From Tenacibaculum aiptasiae (GTDB lineage: Bacteria > Bacteroidota > Bacteroidia > Flavobacteriales > Flavobacteriaceae), in assembly GCF_008806755.1 (NCBI RefSeq), contig NZ_WAAU01000003.1:326996-390995 (forward strand): a stretch of 64,000 nucleotides of DNA. The letters run 5' to 3'. A program made the position numbers and the translations under genes. This document shows, piece after piece, positions 8,268 through 15,774 of the stretch; position 1 is the stretch's first letter, and each line of letters starts with the position of its first letter. The notes under the pieces are model-generated. The model saw nothing but the letters and a program-made list of their open reading frames with translations, did not search any database and had not been told where the DNA came from.

Positions 8268-9425
8268 ATGAAACAAATATTTCCAAAAGAGATAATAGAG
8301 AATAGTGTTGAAGTACATCAATTCAAGCACTCCAATAAAAGTAAAATTATTTTCAGTATTATTTTATTAGCTTTAATTATTTCTTTTATTTCTCTCCGCT
8401 TTATTAAAATTACTATTTATAACAATTCTCAAGGAATTATAAGAGCAGATAAAGAAAGAATACTATTAAATAGTAGTGGAAACGGTAAAGTTGTATTTCA
8501 TCAACTTAAAAACAATCTACAGGTGTACAAAGGAGATACACTTTTAGTACTTAATAACTTTGCAATCAACCAAAAAATTGAAAATACAATTGGTCAAATA
8601 GAAGAAACTAAAACGTTTATTAACGATTTAAAATTATTGATTACAAATAAAATTTTAAGTCATAAACCTACCTCTTTAAAATATCAACAAGAAATTAACT
8701 TTTACAAGCAAAAATTAAACGAATTAAATACACGTTTTCGAAAAATTAGAGAAGATTATAAACGAAACAACAACTTATTTAAAAAAGGAGTTATAGCCAA
8801 AATAACACTTAGTAATAGTAGGTTAGAATATGATTTAGCTTTAAATGCTATTTCTCAATACAAAAAGCAACAATTTAGCACATGGCAAAATCAAATGGTT
8901 AACTACCAAAACCAATTAAAAGAATTACAAACCAATAAAACTCAATTAAAAGAAAGCAATAATTTATCAATAATAAAATCTCCCACTACTGGTACATTAT
9001 TAAATGTAAAAGGAATTGAAAACGGTAGTTTCATTACTAAGGGATTTCAATTAGCAGAAATATCACCAAAAACTGATTTAATTGTGGAATGCTATATAAA
9101 CCCGAATAATATTGGTTTGTTAAAAAAAGACCACAAGGTTAATTTTCAAGTAAGTACTTTTAATTACAACCAATGGGGTTTGGCTACAGGTAATATTATA
9201 GAAATAGGTAATGATGTACAAATAGTAAATAATACACCCGTATTTAAAGTATTATGTTCTTTAAACCAAAATTTTTTACAGTTAAAAAACGGGTTTAAAG
9301 GACAGTTAAAAAAAGGAATGTTAGTTAACGCTCGTTTTGAACTTACTAAACGTACTTTATTTGATTTGCTCTACGATAAAATGGATGATTGGTTAAATCC
9401 ATCAACTCAAATATCAAAAAAATAA
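8268..9425 (+). CDS. HlyD-family membrane fusion protein for peptide export
   Basis: Periplasmic adaptor that would link an inner-membrane ABC exporter with an outer-membrane channel. About 385 residues: cytoplasmic N-terminus, one membrane helix (residues 24-44, IIFSIILLALIISFISLRF), a lipoyl-like beta segment (GIIRADKERILLNSSGNGKVVFHQLKNNLQVYKGD), a long coiled coil (about 100-220), the second half-lipoyl (IKSPTTGTLLNVKGIENGSFITKGFQLAEISP) and a beta-barrel. The ATG at 8268 is preferred over TTG at 8262. Its natural partner is the C39 exporter at 12901-15063, with the peptide genes between them. No TolC-type channel gene is present in the window. Confidence 0.88.
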   Translation: MKQIFPKEIIENSVEVHQFKHSNKSKIIFSIILLALIISFISLRFIKITIYNNSQGIIRADKERILLNSSGNGKVVFHQLKNNLQVYKGDTLLVLNNFAINQKIENTIGQIEETKTFINDLKLLITNKILSHKPTSLKYQQEINFYKQKLNELNTRFRKIREDYKRNNNLFKKGVIAKITLSNSRLEYDLALNAISQYKKQQFSTWQNQMVNYQNQLKELQTNKTQLKESNNLSIIKSPTTGTLLNVKGIENGSFITKGFQLAEISPKTDLIVECYINPNNIGLLKKDHKVNFQVSTFNYNQWGLATGNIIEIGNDVQIVNNTPVFKVLCSLNQNFLQLKNGFKGQLKKGMLVNARFELTKRTLFDLLYDKMDDWLNPSTQISKK

Positions 9426-9429
9426 AACT

Positions 9430-9491
9430 CGTTGTCATTGTGAGGAATAAAATAATTCCCTCAGTCAAGAAGCAATTTTTTCTGATGACGG
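9430..9491. repeat. Possible decayed palindromic intergenic repeat
   Basis: The stretch contains GTCATTGTGAGGAAT..., a small hairpin GAGGAAT/ATTCCCTC, AAGAAGCAAT and a closing TGATGACG. It resembles a worn copy of the dispersed 'CGTCATTGCGAGGA...GAAGCAATC' palindromic repeats found between genes in many bacteria (from memory, not checked). Confidence 0.35.
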
Positions 9492-9507
9492 TAAATTATT
9501 AAAAAAC

Positions 9508-9825
9508 ATGAAAAACATTAAGACTTTAGAGCGTTTACAACGACTTCATAGTTTAATTGCTATAGAAAGTACAGGAACACCAAAAGAATTAGCGCGTTTA
9601 ATGAATATTAGCGAGCGTTCTGTGCATTTATTGATAGGAGAATTGAAAGATTATAATGCGGAAATATGTTATAGTAGGAGTAGAAAGACTTATTATTATT
9701 GTAATGATTTTGATTTACAGGTGATTATCTCTGTGAATGTATTGACGAATAATGAAGTAACCCGAATATTTGGAGGAAACTATTTTTTGAAAAGAAATTT
9801 ATTCATTGCAAGGTTTGTGCAGTGA
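9508..9825 (+). CDS. Small HTH regulator of the peptide island
   Basis: 105 residues. The N-terminal half is a winged-helix DNA-binding domain of the DeoR/HTH_11 type: LERLQRLHSLIAIESTGTPKELARLMNISERSVHLLIGELKDYNAEI, with the recognition helix around residues 36-50. The C-terminal half (CYSRSRKTYYYCNDFDLQ...) has two Cys and many Tyr and no known domain. It sits directly before two double-glycine peptide genes and a decayed second copy (11238-11521) sits before the third one, so it probably controls the peptides (inference). The ATG at 9508 begins MKNIKTLERL. Confidence 0.75.
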   Translation: MKNIKTLERLQRLHSLIAIESTGTPKELARLMNISERSVHLLIGELKDYNAEICYSRSRKTYYYCNDFDLQVIISVNVLTNNEVTRIFGGNYFLKRNLFIARFVQ

Positions 9826-9890
9826 ATGAATTGATATTTGAATTATCAAAATATTATTGGGTGCACATGGTAATGTTTTGTTGCAGATTG
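9617..9890 (+). repeat. Direct repeat, copy 1
   Basis: Matches 11313-11586 at a constant offset of 1696 bases without gaps; I count about 18 mismatches in 274 bases (near 93 percent identity). It covers the last two thirds of the HTH gene and about 65 bases beyond its stop. Confidence 0.9.
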
Positions 9891-9938
9891 TGAGTTTAAA
9901 AAAGCAATCAAAATAGAAATTTTTAAAAATTTAATTTT

Positions 9939-10145
9939 ATGAAAAATATAAAACAAATGAAGCTTAAAGAATTGAAATCATTAGAAGTAATGGAGGTTAA
10001 TGGAGGATCTCCTGCACATTATGGAATAGATACAGATAGTTGGTTATGGAGTGTAGCTAAAGTAGGGAATGCTATTAAAAATGCATTTGATTCTGTACAT
10101 GGTTTTTATGATGCTCTTTGGGGTATGGATTCTCACAAAGTATAA
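9939..10145 (+). CDS. Double-glycine leader peptide 1 (bacteriocin-like precursor)
   Basis: 68 residues. The leader of 23 residues ends in LKSLEVMEVNGG, the ELxxhxGG-type signal cut by C39 peptidases. The predicted mature peptide has 45 residues, starts SPAHYGIDTDSWLW, has no Cys, four Trp/Tyr-rich positions and an amphipathic middle (VAKVGNAIKNAFDSVHGFYDALW). Lack of Cys excludes lanthionine or disulfide formation. Next to another GG peptide and upstream of a C39 exporter, so it is probably a secreted antimicrobial or signalling peptide; activity is inference. Confidence 0.8.
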   Translation: MKNIKQMKLKELKSLEVMEVNGGSPAHYGIDTDSWLWSVAKVGNAIKNAFDSVHGFYDALWGMDSHKV

Positions 10146-10175
10146 AAATGATTTTTTAATTTAAACAAATTTATT

Positions 10176-10346
10176 ATGAATGTTAAAAATTTAACACAGA
10201 AAGAATTAATAAACATAAATGGTGGTGATCAAGGAACTTATGATGCAGGTTATGCAGTTGGAAAACACGTCAGAGCTTCAATAATAGCTGTAGGGTCAGC
10301 TATATCTTGGCTTTTTGATCAAGCTGATAAAATAATACCAGGATAG
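10176..10346 (+). CDS. Double-glycine leader peptide 2 (bacteriocin-like precursor)
   Basis: Found by reading the sequence: ATG 10176 to TAG 10346, 56 residues. The leader MNVKNLTQKELININGG is a textbook double-glycine signal of 17 residues. The 39-residue core begins DQGTYDAGYAVGKHVRAS and contains GYAVG, a GxxxG motif as in helix-helix pairs of two-peptide (class IIb) bacteriocins, followed by a hydrophobic IIAVGSAISWLF stretch. No Cys. Thirty bases after peptide 1 and followed by a terminator, so both are probably one transcript; they could act as a pair (inference). Confidence 0.78.
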   Translation: MNVKNLTQKELININGGDQGTYDAGYAVGKHVRASIIAVGSAISWLFDQADKIIPG

Positions 10347-10363
10347 GATTTAGTTTATTTTTT

Positions 10364-10395
10364 AAAGCATTAATATTTTTATTAATGCTTTTTTT
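10364..10395 (+). terminator. Terminator after the peptide pair
   Basis: A 12-bp perfect stem AAAGCATTAATA (10364-10375), 4-base loop, complement 10380-10391, followed by a T run. Confidence 0.85.
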
Positions 10396-10422
10396 ATTTA
10401 TTTAAAAGGTGTTTTTCCAATT

Positions 10423-11119
10423 ATGATTTATTTAATGAGAGATATTGTAAGGTATATTGTTTCACCAAACCTAGAAAAATATAAAGGTTCTGTGTTAATG
10501 AAAATATTTAATATATTTAAGATTTATATAATAACAATTACATTTATTCTTGCTATTATGACTCCTTTTTTTTTAATATTTGATATAGAAGAGAAAAATA
10601 TTGTGGCAGAAAAAATAGAAAAATGGAGTTTTTTAAAAGTGATTATTATAGGGGTAATAATTACACCAATCATAGAAGAAATTATATTTAGGTTAATTTT
10701 AGTTTTTAATAAAGTTAATTTTATAATGTCCTCATTATTTATTGTTTATTTATTAAGCTCTATATTTATTTTTGACATTGCTTTTTTAAAATTTTCAGAA
10801 TATGTATTCGATAGGTTGGTTATATCAATATTAATTACAGTATTATTATATTTTTTAGTAAAGGAGAAATTAAGAAATATAGAAATAATATGGAGTAATT
10901 ATTTCCCTTTTTTTTTACTTATCTTCAATTATGTTTACTTTAATACATATCGGAAATATTAAAATTATTTACAACATTTTCTTAATTCCTTTATTGATTT
11001 TACCTCAATTTATCTCTGGCACTATAATGGGATACTTAAGAATTAAATATGGTTTTGTGTTTTCTGTTTTATTCCATATGTTAAACAATTTTATTTCCAT
11101 GGTAATTTTTAAAATGTAG
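10423..11119 (+). pseudogene. CPBP intramembrane protease, frameshifted in a T run
   Basis: Two overlapping frames together make one CPBP (Abi) family membrane protease of about 230 residues. Frame one (10423-10962) carries the first motif EEIIFR (EExxxR). Frame two (open through 10931-11119) carries the second, FTLIH (FxxxH), and the third, HMLNN (HxxxN). The switch is needed at the run of nine T at 10908-10916: with eight T the reading would be FPFFYLSSIMFTLIHIGN. So a one-base insertion breaks the gene, by mutation, slippage, phase variation or sequencing error. Such proteases near bacteriocin genes often provide immunity or processing. An intact relative is at 11979. Confidence 0.8.
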
Positions 11120-11237
11120 TTTAAAAGTGTTGTTTTTAATTAATTTTAACGTTTTTCATGATTTTATAACTCTTCTTTATCTATAGCTTTTTTACTATTT
11201 TCTCACAAAAAATTACCCGAAATTTTTAAAAAAAAAT

Positions 11238-11521
11238 ATGAAAAATTTTAGAAAGTTTACTGATACTTCAAGGTTTACTTATTATAGAAAGTCATAGTGA
11301 ATAATAGAAAGTGTTCTGTGTATTTATTGATAGGAGAATTGAAAGATTACAATGCGGAAATATGCTATAGTAGGAGTAGAAAGACTTATTATTATTGTAA
11401 TAATTTTGATTTACAGGCGGTTACCTCTGTGGATGTATTAACGAATAATGAAGTAACCCGAATATTTGGAGGGAACTATTTTTTGAAAAGAAATTTATTT
11501 ATTGCAAGGTTTGTGCAGTGA
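11238..11521 (+). pseudogene. Decayed second copy of the small HTH regulator
   Basis: The part from 11313 on is about 93 percent identical in DNA to 9617-9825 and encodes the same SVxLLIGELKDYNAEICYSRSRKTYYYC region. Upstream, ATG 11238 starts MKNFRKFTDTSRFTYYRKS and stops at once (TAG); bases such as TTTACTTATTATAGAAAGT still align with the first copy's TTTAATTGCTATAGAAAGT, but the segment encoding the recognition helix is deleted. The DNA-binding domain is therefore lost. A 74-residue reading from GTG 11297 is possible but would lack the HTH. Confidence 0.8.
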
Positions 11522-11586
11522 ATGAATTGATATTTGAGTTATCAAAATATTACTAGGTGCACACGGTAACGTTTTGATGTAGATTG
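11313..11586 (+). repeat. Direct repeat, copy 2
   Basis: Ungapped partner of 9617-9890 (offset 1696 bases). It marks the second unit of a duplicated regulator / peptide / protease module. Confidence 0.9.
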
Positions 11587-11721
11587 GGGTTTTATATCTT
11601 CATGAATTATAAGATTAGAGTAGGTAATCTATTGTTTTATAAGTATAAATCACTTTGTCGTTTTTCAATGACAAATTTTCACAATCAAAAAACAAATTAA
11701 TATCTTAAAAAAAACAATTTT

Positions 11722-11880
11722 ATGAAAAATTTACAAAACTTTGGTGTTCAGGAACTGAACTTTAAAGAAATCAATGAAACTAATGGAGGACTTATATTTT
11801 TCCTTTTTTTAAAGTATGGAGAACAAGCCGGCGAATATTTAGAATTATCTGGATTTAATAGTGCCGGAGCTAATAAATAA
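11722..11880 (+). CDS. Double-glycine leader peptide 3
   Basis: Read directly: ATG 11722 to TAA 11880, 52 residues. The leader of 23 residues ends ELNFKEINETNGG, again a double-glycine signal. The 29-residue core starts LIFFLFLKYGEQAGEY, with a hydrophobic head, a GEQAG (GxxxG) motif and a polar tail ending GANK; no Cys. It is followed at once by a strong terminator and then by an intact CPBP protease, so it is the third substrate candidate for the C39 exporter. Activity unknown. Confidence 0.75.
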   Translation: MKNLQNFGVQELNFKEINETNGGLIFFLFLKYGEQAGEYLELSGFNSAGANK

Positions 11881-11893
11881 TTTTCAAAAAGAT

Positions 11894-11928
11894 AAGGGGT
11901 TTATAGTTTTCTATAAACCCTTTATTTT
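11894..11928 (+). terminator. Terminator after peptide 3
   Basis: Stem AAGGGGTTTATAG (11894-11906), TTTT loop, then CTATAAACCCTTT (11911-11923) with one G-T pair, followed by ATTTT. Confidence 0.85.
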
Positions 11929-11978
11929 GATGTTTTAAACTAAAAATAGTCTATTAATAATTTAATTAAGAATAAATT

Positions 11979-12833
11979 ATGAAAGATGTTTCATCACCTA
12001 AAGGATATGTTAGAGTGTTTCTTTTAATTATTCCATATTTCTTTGTCATTGGAATTTTTCAGTTTGTAGGCTTAATATTTGCAGGGGTAACAGATAGAAT
12101 AATAGATGTTAATCATTTGTCTGTCCAAGAACTTCTTATTGTTTCTTTTTTTAGTTGTGTTGGAACTTTTTCATTACTATCATTTTTTATGAAATATGTA
12201 GATAAAGAACGTTTTACTTTATTAGGGTTTCAATTTAAAAACAGAGGGAAAGATATTTTATTTGGTGCTCTTATAGGTTTTGTTATTTTGTCGACTAGTT
12301 ATTTTTTTTTAATTAAATTAAATCAAGTTACTTATATAAGAACTATTTTTAATTTTCATGAAGTTTGTTTTTCTATCTTGGTTTGCATTTTTGTTTCGTT
12401 TTCAGAAGAAGTTGTTTTCAGGGGGTATGTTTTAAAAAATTTATTAAAATCGATGTACTCTCCTTTAGCACTAGTATTATCAGCTTTATTATTTTCCTTA
12501 ATACATAGTTTTAATTCTAATATAGATTGGTTTAGTTTTTTAAGTTTGTTCTTATGTGGGATTATGTTAGGAGTATCATATGTATATACTAGGAATTTAT
12601 GGTTTCCTATTGCATTACATTTTAGTTGGAATCTATTTCAAACACTATTCGGATTCAATGTAAGTGGTCACGATTTTTACTCTATTATTGAATTTGAAAT
12701 TAAAAAGAAGAATATTTTTAATGGTGGTGATTTTGGTTTTGAAGGATCAATTTTCTCTATAATGTTTCAATTAATTTTAATTACTCTCATAGTTGTTTAC
12801 TATGAAAGAAAGAAGGACGTAGTAATAACGTGA
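11979..12833 (+). CDS. CPBP family intramembrane metalloprotease
   Basis: 284 residues with about eight membrane helices. All three family motifs are present: EEVVFRG (EExxxR), FSLIH (FxxxH) and HFSWN (HxxxN), which form the glutamate/histidine site within the membrane. CPBP proteins next to bacteriocin genes in other bacteria give self-immunity or process peptides (family knowledge). Here it follows GG peptide 3 and precedes the C39 exporter, parallel to the frameshifted relative that follows peptides 1 and 2. It is probably the working protease or immunity protein of the island. Confidence 0.85.
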   Translation: MKDVSSPKGYVRVFLLIIPYFFVIGIFQFVGLIFAGVTDRIIDVNHLSVQELLIVSFFSCVGTFSLLSFFMKYVDKERFTLLGFQFKNRGKDILFGALIGFVILSTSYFFLIKLNQVTYIRTIFNFHEVCFSILVCIFVSFSEEVVFRGYVLKNLLKSMYSPLALVLSALLFSLIHSFNSNIDWFSFLSLFLCGIMLGVSYVYTRNLWFPIALHFSWNLFQTLFGFNVSGHDFYSIIEFEIKKKNIFNGGDFGFEGSIFSIMFQLILITLIVVYYERKKDVVIT

Positions 12834-12900
12834 AATTATGATTCAACGCATTAAAACTGCATTGAACATGCTTTTATTTGCTGTTTTAAACTGAAAAATA

Positions 12901-15063
12901 ATGGCAAAAATCACCATAAAACAACATGATGTTACAGATTGTGGAGCGGCTTGTTTAGTTTCTATTGCTTCTCATTATAAATTACAAATACCTATTGCTC
13001 GTATACGTCAGTATGCAGGCACCGATAAAAAAGGTACGAATGTATTAGGTCTTATTGAAGCAGCAGAAAAACTAGGTTTTGAAGCTAAAGGTGTACGTGG
13101 TGAATTAGATAGTTTGTTTAAGATACCTAAACCTGCTATAGCACATATAATTGTTAAAGAAAAACTACAGCATTATGTAGTTATTTATGAAGTAACAAAA
13201 GAATACATAAAAATTATGGATCCTGGAGATGGGAAAATCCATAAAAAAACACATGAAGAATTTTTAAAAGAATGGACAGGTGTTTTAGTTTTATTATTAC
13301 CAAAAGAAGAATTCACTACAGGTAATGAAAAAGTATCTGTTTTAAAACGCTTTTGGTTTTTATTAAAGCCTCATAAATTTGTTTTATTGCAAGCCTTAAT
13401 AGGAGCGGTTGTTTATACATTATTAGGGTTTTCTACGTCTGTTTATATACAGAAAATTACCGATCATGTCTTAATTGGAGGCAATACCAAATTATTAAAC
13501 TTACTAAGTTTAATAATGCTTTCATTACTAGGGTTACAAATTGTAATAGGTGTTTTTAAAGATGTCTTTCTTATTAAAAGTGGGCAACAAATAGATGCTC
13601 GTCTAATTTTAGGTTATTACAAACATTTATTAAAATTACCACAACAATTTTTTGATACTATGCGAGTAGGAGAAATTATTTCTCGTATTAACGATGCTGT
13701 AAAAATTAGAACCTTTATAAACGATGTTTCATTGAATTTAACGGTTAATATTCTTATCCTATTTTTCTCTTTTGGTATTATGTTTATGTATTATTGGAAA
13801 TTAGCATTAATCATGTTATTGGTTATCCCTTTATATCTAGTAATTTATTTAATTATAAATAAATTAAATAAAAAAACAGAACGTAAAATAATGGAGAGTT
13901 CTGCTGATTTGGAAAGCCAGTTAGTAGAATCGTTAAACTCTGTGGGAACTATTAAACGTTTTGGTTTAGAAAGTTTTGCAAACATTAAAACAGAAACACG
14001 TTTTATAAGTTTATTAAATGTTGGATATAAATCTGCTTTAAACTCAATTTTCTCAGGAACTTCAACAACTTTTACAGCACAGTTATTTACTATTATTTTA
14101 TTATGGTCTGGTTCTTATTTTGTTATTGAGAGAGAAATTACTGCAGGAGAATTAATGTCTTTTTATGCTATTATAGGATATTTTATGAGTCCTGTAGCAA
14201 GTTTAATTGGAACGAATAAACAAATACAAAACGCATTAATTGCAGCCGACCGTTTGTTTGAAATCATGGATTTAGAACGTGAAGAAAATGAAGATAGAAT
14301 TGTATTAAAGAAAGAGAAGATTAAAGATATCGAATTTAAAAATGTAGCTTTTAGATATGGTACAAGGGTACAAGTATTTACTGATTTTAATTTAAAAATT
14401 AAAAAAGGAAATATTACAGCTATTGTTGGAGAAAGTGGTTCAGGTAAATCAACATTAATATCCTTATTACAAAACTTATATCCTTTACAAAAAGGACAAA
14501 TAACCATTGGAGATTTTGATTTAAAATATATACAACATGAGAGCTTACGTGAGTTGGTAAGCGTTGTGCCTCAAAAAATAGATTTATTTGCAGGTAATGT
14601 AATTGATAATATTGCCGTTGGAGATTTTGCCCCTAATATGGAATTGATAATAGATATTTGTAAATCAATTGGGATTTTAGAGTTTATAGAAAGTTTACCT
14701 AATGGATTTAATACATACTTAGGAGAAAATGGAGCTACTTTATCTGGCGGACAAAAACAACGAATAGCTATTGCTAGAGCATTATATAAGCAACCAGAAG
14801 TTTTGGTGCTAGATGAAGCAACTTCTTCTTTAGATTCTTCTTCAGAGAATTATATTCAAAAAGCAGTAGAAAGCTTACGTGAACAAAATAAAACGATTAT
14901 AATTATTGCTCATAGGTTAAGTACAGTAGTAAATTCAGACGATATTGTAGTTTTACAAAGAGGAAAAGTATTAGAGCAAGGAAATCATAATCTACTATAT
15001 AACAAACAAGGAAAATATTATGATTTATGGCAACAACAAATGCCCAAATTAAAAACTATTTGA
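12901..15063 (+). CDS. C39-peptidase ABC exporter for double-glycine peptides
   Basis: 720 residues. N-terminal C39 peptidase (1-130): catalytic Cys14 in HDVTDCGAACL, His in QHYVVIYEV, Asp in MDPGDG; it removes GG leaders. Six-helix membrane domain about 155-440. ATPase domain about 470-715: Walker A GESGSGKST, signature LSGGQKQR, Walker B VLVLDEAT, switch His in IIAHRLST. It would cleave and export the three GG peptides upstream, with the HlyD protein at 8268 as adaptor. All catalytic residues are intact, so the exporter looks functional. The next gene, upp, has its own -7 element. Confidence 0.95.
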   Translation: MAKITIKQHDVTDCGAACLVSIASHYKLQIPIARIRQYAGTDKKGTNVLGLIEAAEKLGFEAKGVRGELDSLFKIPKPAIAHIIVKEKLQHYVVIYEVTKEYIKIMDPGDGKIHKKTHEEFLKEWTGVLVLLLPKEEFTTGNEKVSVLKRFWFLLKPHKFVLLQALIGAVVYTLLGFSTSVYIQKITDHVLIGGNTKLLNLLSLIMLSLLGLQIVIGVFKDVFLIKSGQQIDARLILGYYKHLLKLPQQFFDTMRVGEIISRINDAVKIRTFINDVSLNLTVNILILFFSFGIMFMYYWKLALIMLLVIPLYLVIYLIINKLNKKTERKIMESSADLESQLVESLNSVGTIKRFGLESFANIKTETRFISLLNVGYKSALNSIFSGTSTTFTAQLFTIILLWSGSYFVIEREITAGELMSFYAIIGYFMSPVASLIGTNKQIQNALIAADRLFEIMDLEREENEDRIVLKKEKIKDIEFKNVAFRYGTRVQVFTDFNLKIKKGNITAIVGESGSGKSTLISLLQNLYPLQKGQITIGDFDLKYIQHESLRELVSVVPQKIDLFAGNVIDNIAVGDFAPNMELIIDICKSIGILEFIESLPNGFNTYLGENGATLSGGQKQRIAIARALYKQPEVLVLDEATSSLDSSSENYIQKAVESLREQNKTIIIIAHRLSTVVNSDDIVVLQRGKVLEQGNHNLLYNKQGKYYDLWQQQMPKLKTI

Positions 15064-15090
15064 TAGCTGAAAAAATTACAAAGGAATACC

Positions 15091-15098
15091 TACATTTG
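15091..15098 (+). promoter_or_regulatory. -7 promoter element of upp
   Basis: TACATTTG matches TAnnTTTG, 20 bases before the upp ATG. No convincing -33 element at the usual distance. Confidence 0.5.
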
Positions 15099-15118
15099 TA
15101 TCACTAAAATAATTTTTA

Positions 15119-15772
15119 ATGCACATTCATCACCTAGCTCAAGAAAACTCTATACTTAATAAATTTTTAGCAGAAATTAGAGACGTTAACGTACAAAAAG
15201 ATTCAATGCGTTTTCGTAGAAATATAGAAAGAATTGGAGAGGTTTTAGGTTATGAGTTAAGTAAAAAATTATCTTTCGAAAATAAGGATGTTCAAACTCC
15301 TTTGGGAATTAAACCAACAAATTTACCAGTTAACAATACAGTTTTATGTTCAATTCTAAGAGCGGGATTGCCTTTGCATAATGGATTATTGAACTATTTT
15401 GATGATGCAGAAAATGCTTTTATCTCTGCGTACCGTCATCACCCAAATAATGATGAAGAATTTGAAATCGTAGTAGAATATTTTGCTTCACCATCAATAG
15501 ATGGAAAAACATTATTATTGGTAGATCCAATGTTAGCAACAGGACGTTCGTTAGTAGCAGTTTATGAGGCCATAAAAAAATATGGAACTCCTAAAGAAAT
15601 TAAAATTGTTTCAGTGATAGGTTCATCGGAAGGAGTTGATTATATTAAAGAATTCTTTCCAGACGATACAGAATTATGGATTGCTGATATTGACGAAAAA
15701 CTTAACGACAAAGGATACATCATTCCTGGTTTAGGAGATGCAGGAGATTTAGCATTTGGAACAAAAATGTAA
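15119..15772 (+). CDS. upp: Uracil phosphoribosyltransferase
   Basis: Converts uracil and PRPP to UMP in pyrimidine salvage. 217 residues. PRPP-binding loop VDPMLATGRSLVA and the SILRAGLPLHNG segment are clear; the C-terminal GLGDAGDLAFG forms the uracil site. The start ATG 15119 (MHIHHLAQENSILNKFLAEIRD) agrees with flavobacterial homologues. It faces a DUF6427-like gene, 2 bases apart. Confidence 0.95.
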   Translation: MHIHHLAQENSILNKFLAEIRDVNVQKDSMRFRRNIERIGEVLGYELSKKLSFENKDVQTPLGIKPTNLPVNNTVLCSILRAGLPLHNGLLNYFDDAENAFISAYRHHPNNDEEFEIVVEYFASPSIDGKTLLLVDPMLATGRSLVAVYEAIKKYGTPKEIKIVSVIGSSEGVDYIKEFFPDDTELWIADIDEKLNDKGYIIPGLGDAGDLAFGTKM

Positions 15773-15774
15773 TT

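Noticed and set aside
10931..11119. 62-residue frame as an independent small protein
   Set aside because: It carries the second and third motifs of the CPBP family and continues the frame broken at the T run, so it is the 3' part of that gene.
11297..11521. 74-residue protein from GTG as an intact gene
   Set aside because: It is the C-terminal part of the HTH protein without its HTH; the original ATG at 11238 leads to an early stop.
12838..12894. 18-codon frame between the CPBP protease and the exporter
   Set aside because: No double-glycine leader, no conservation visible; probably chance.
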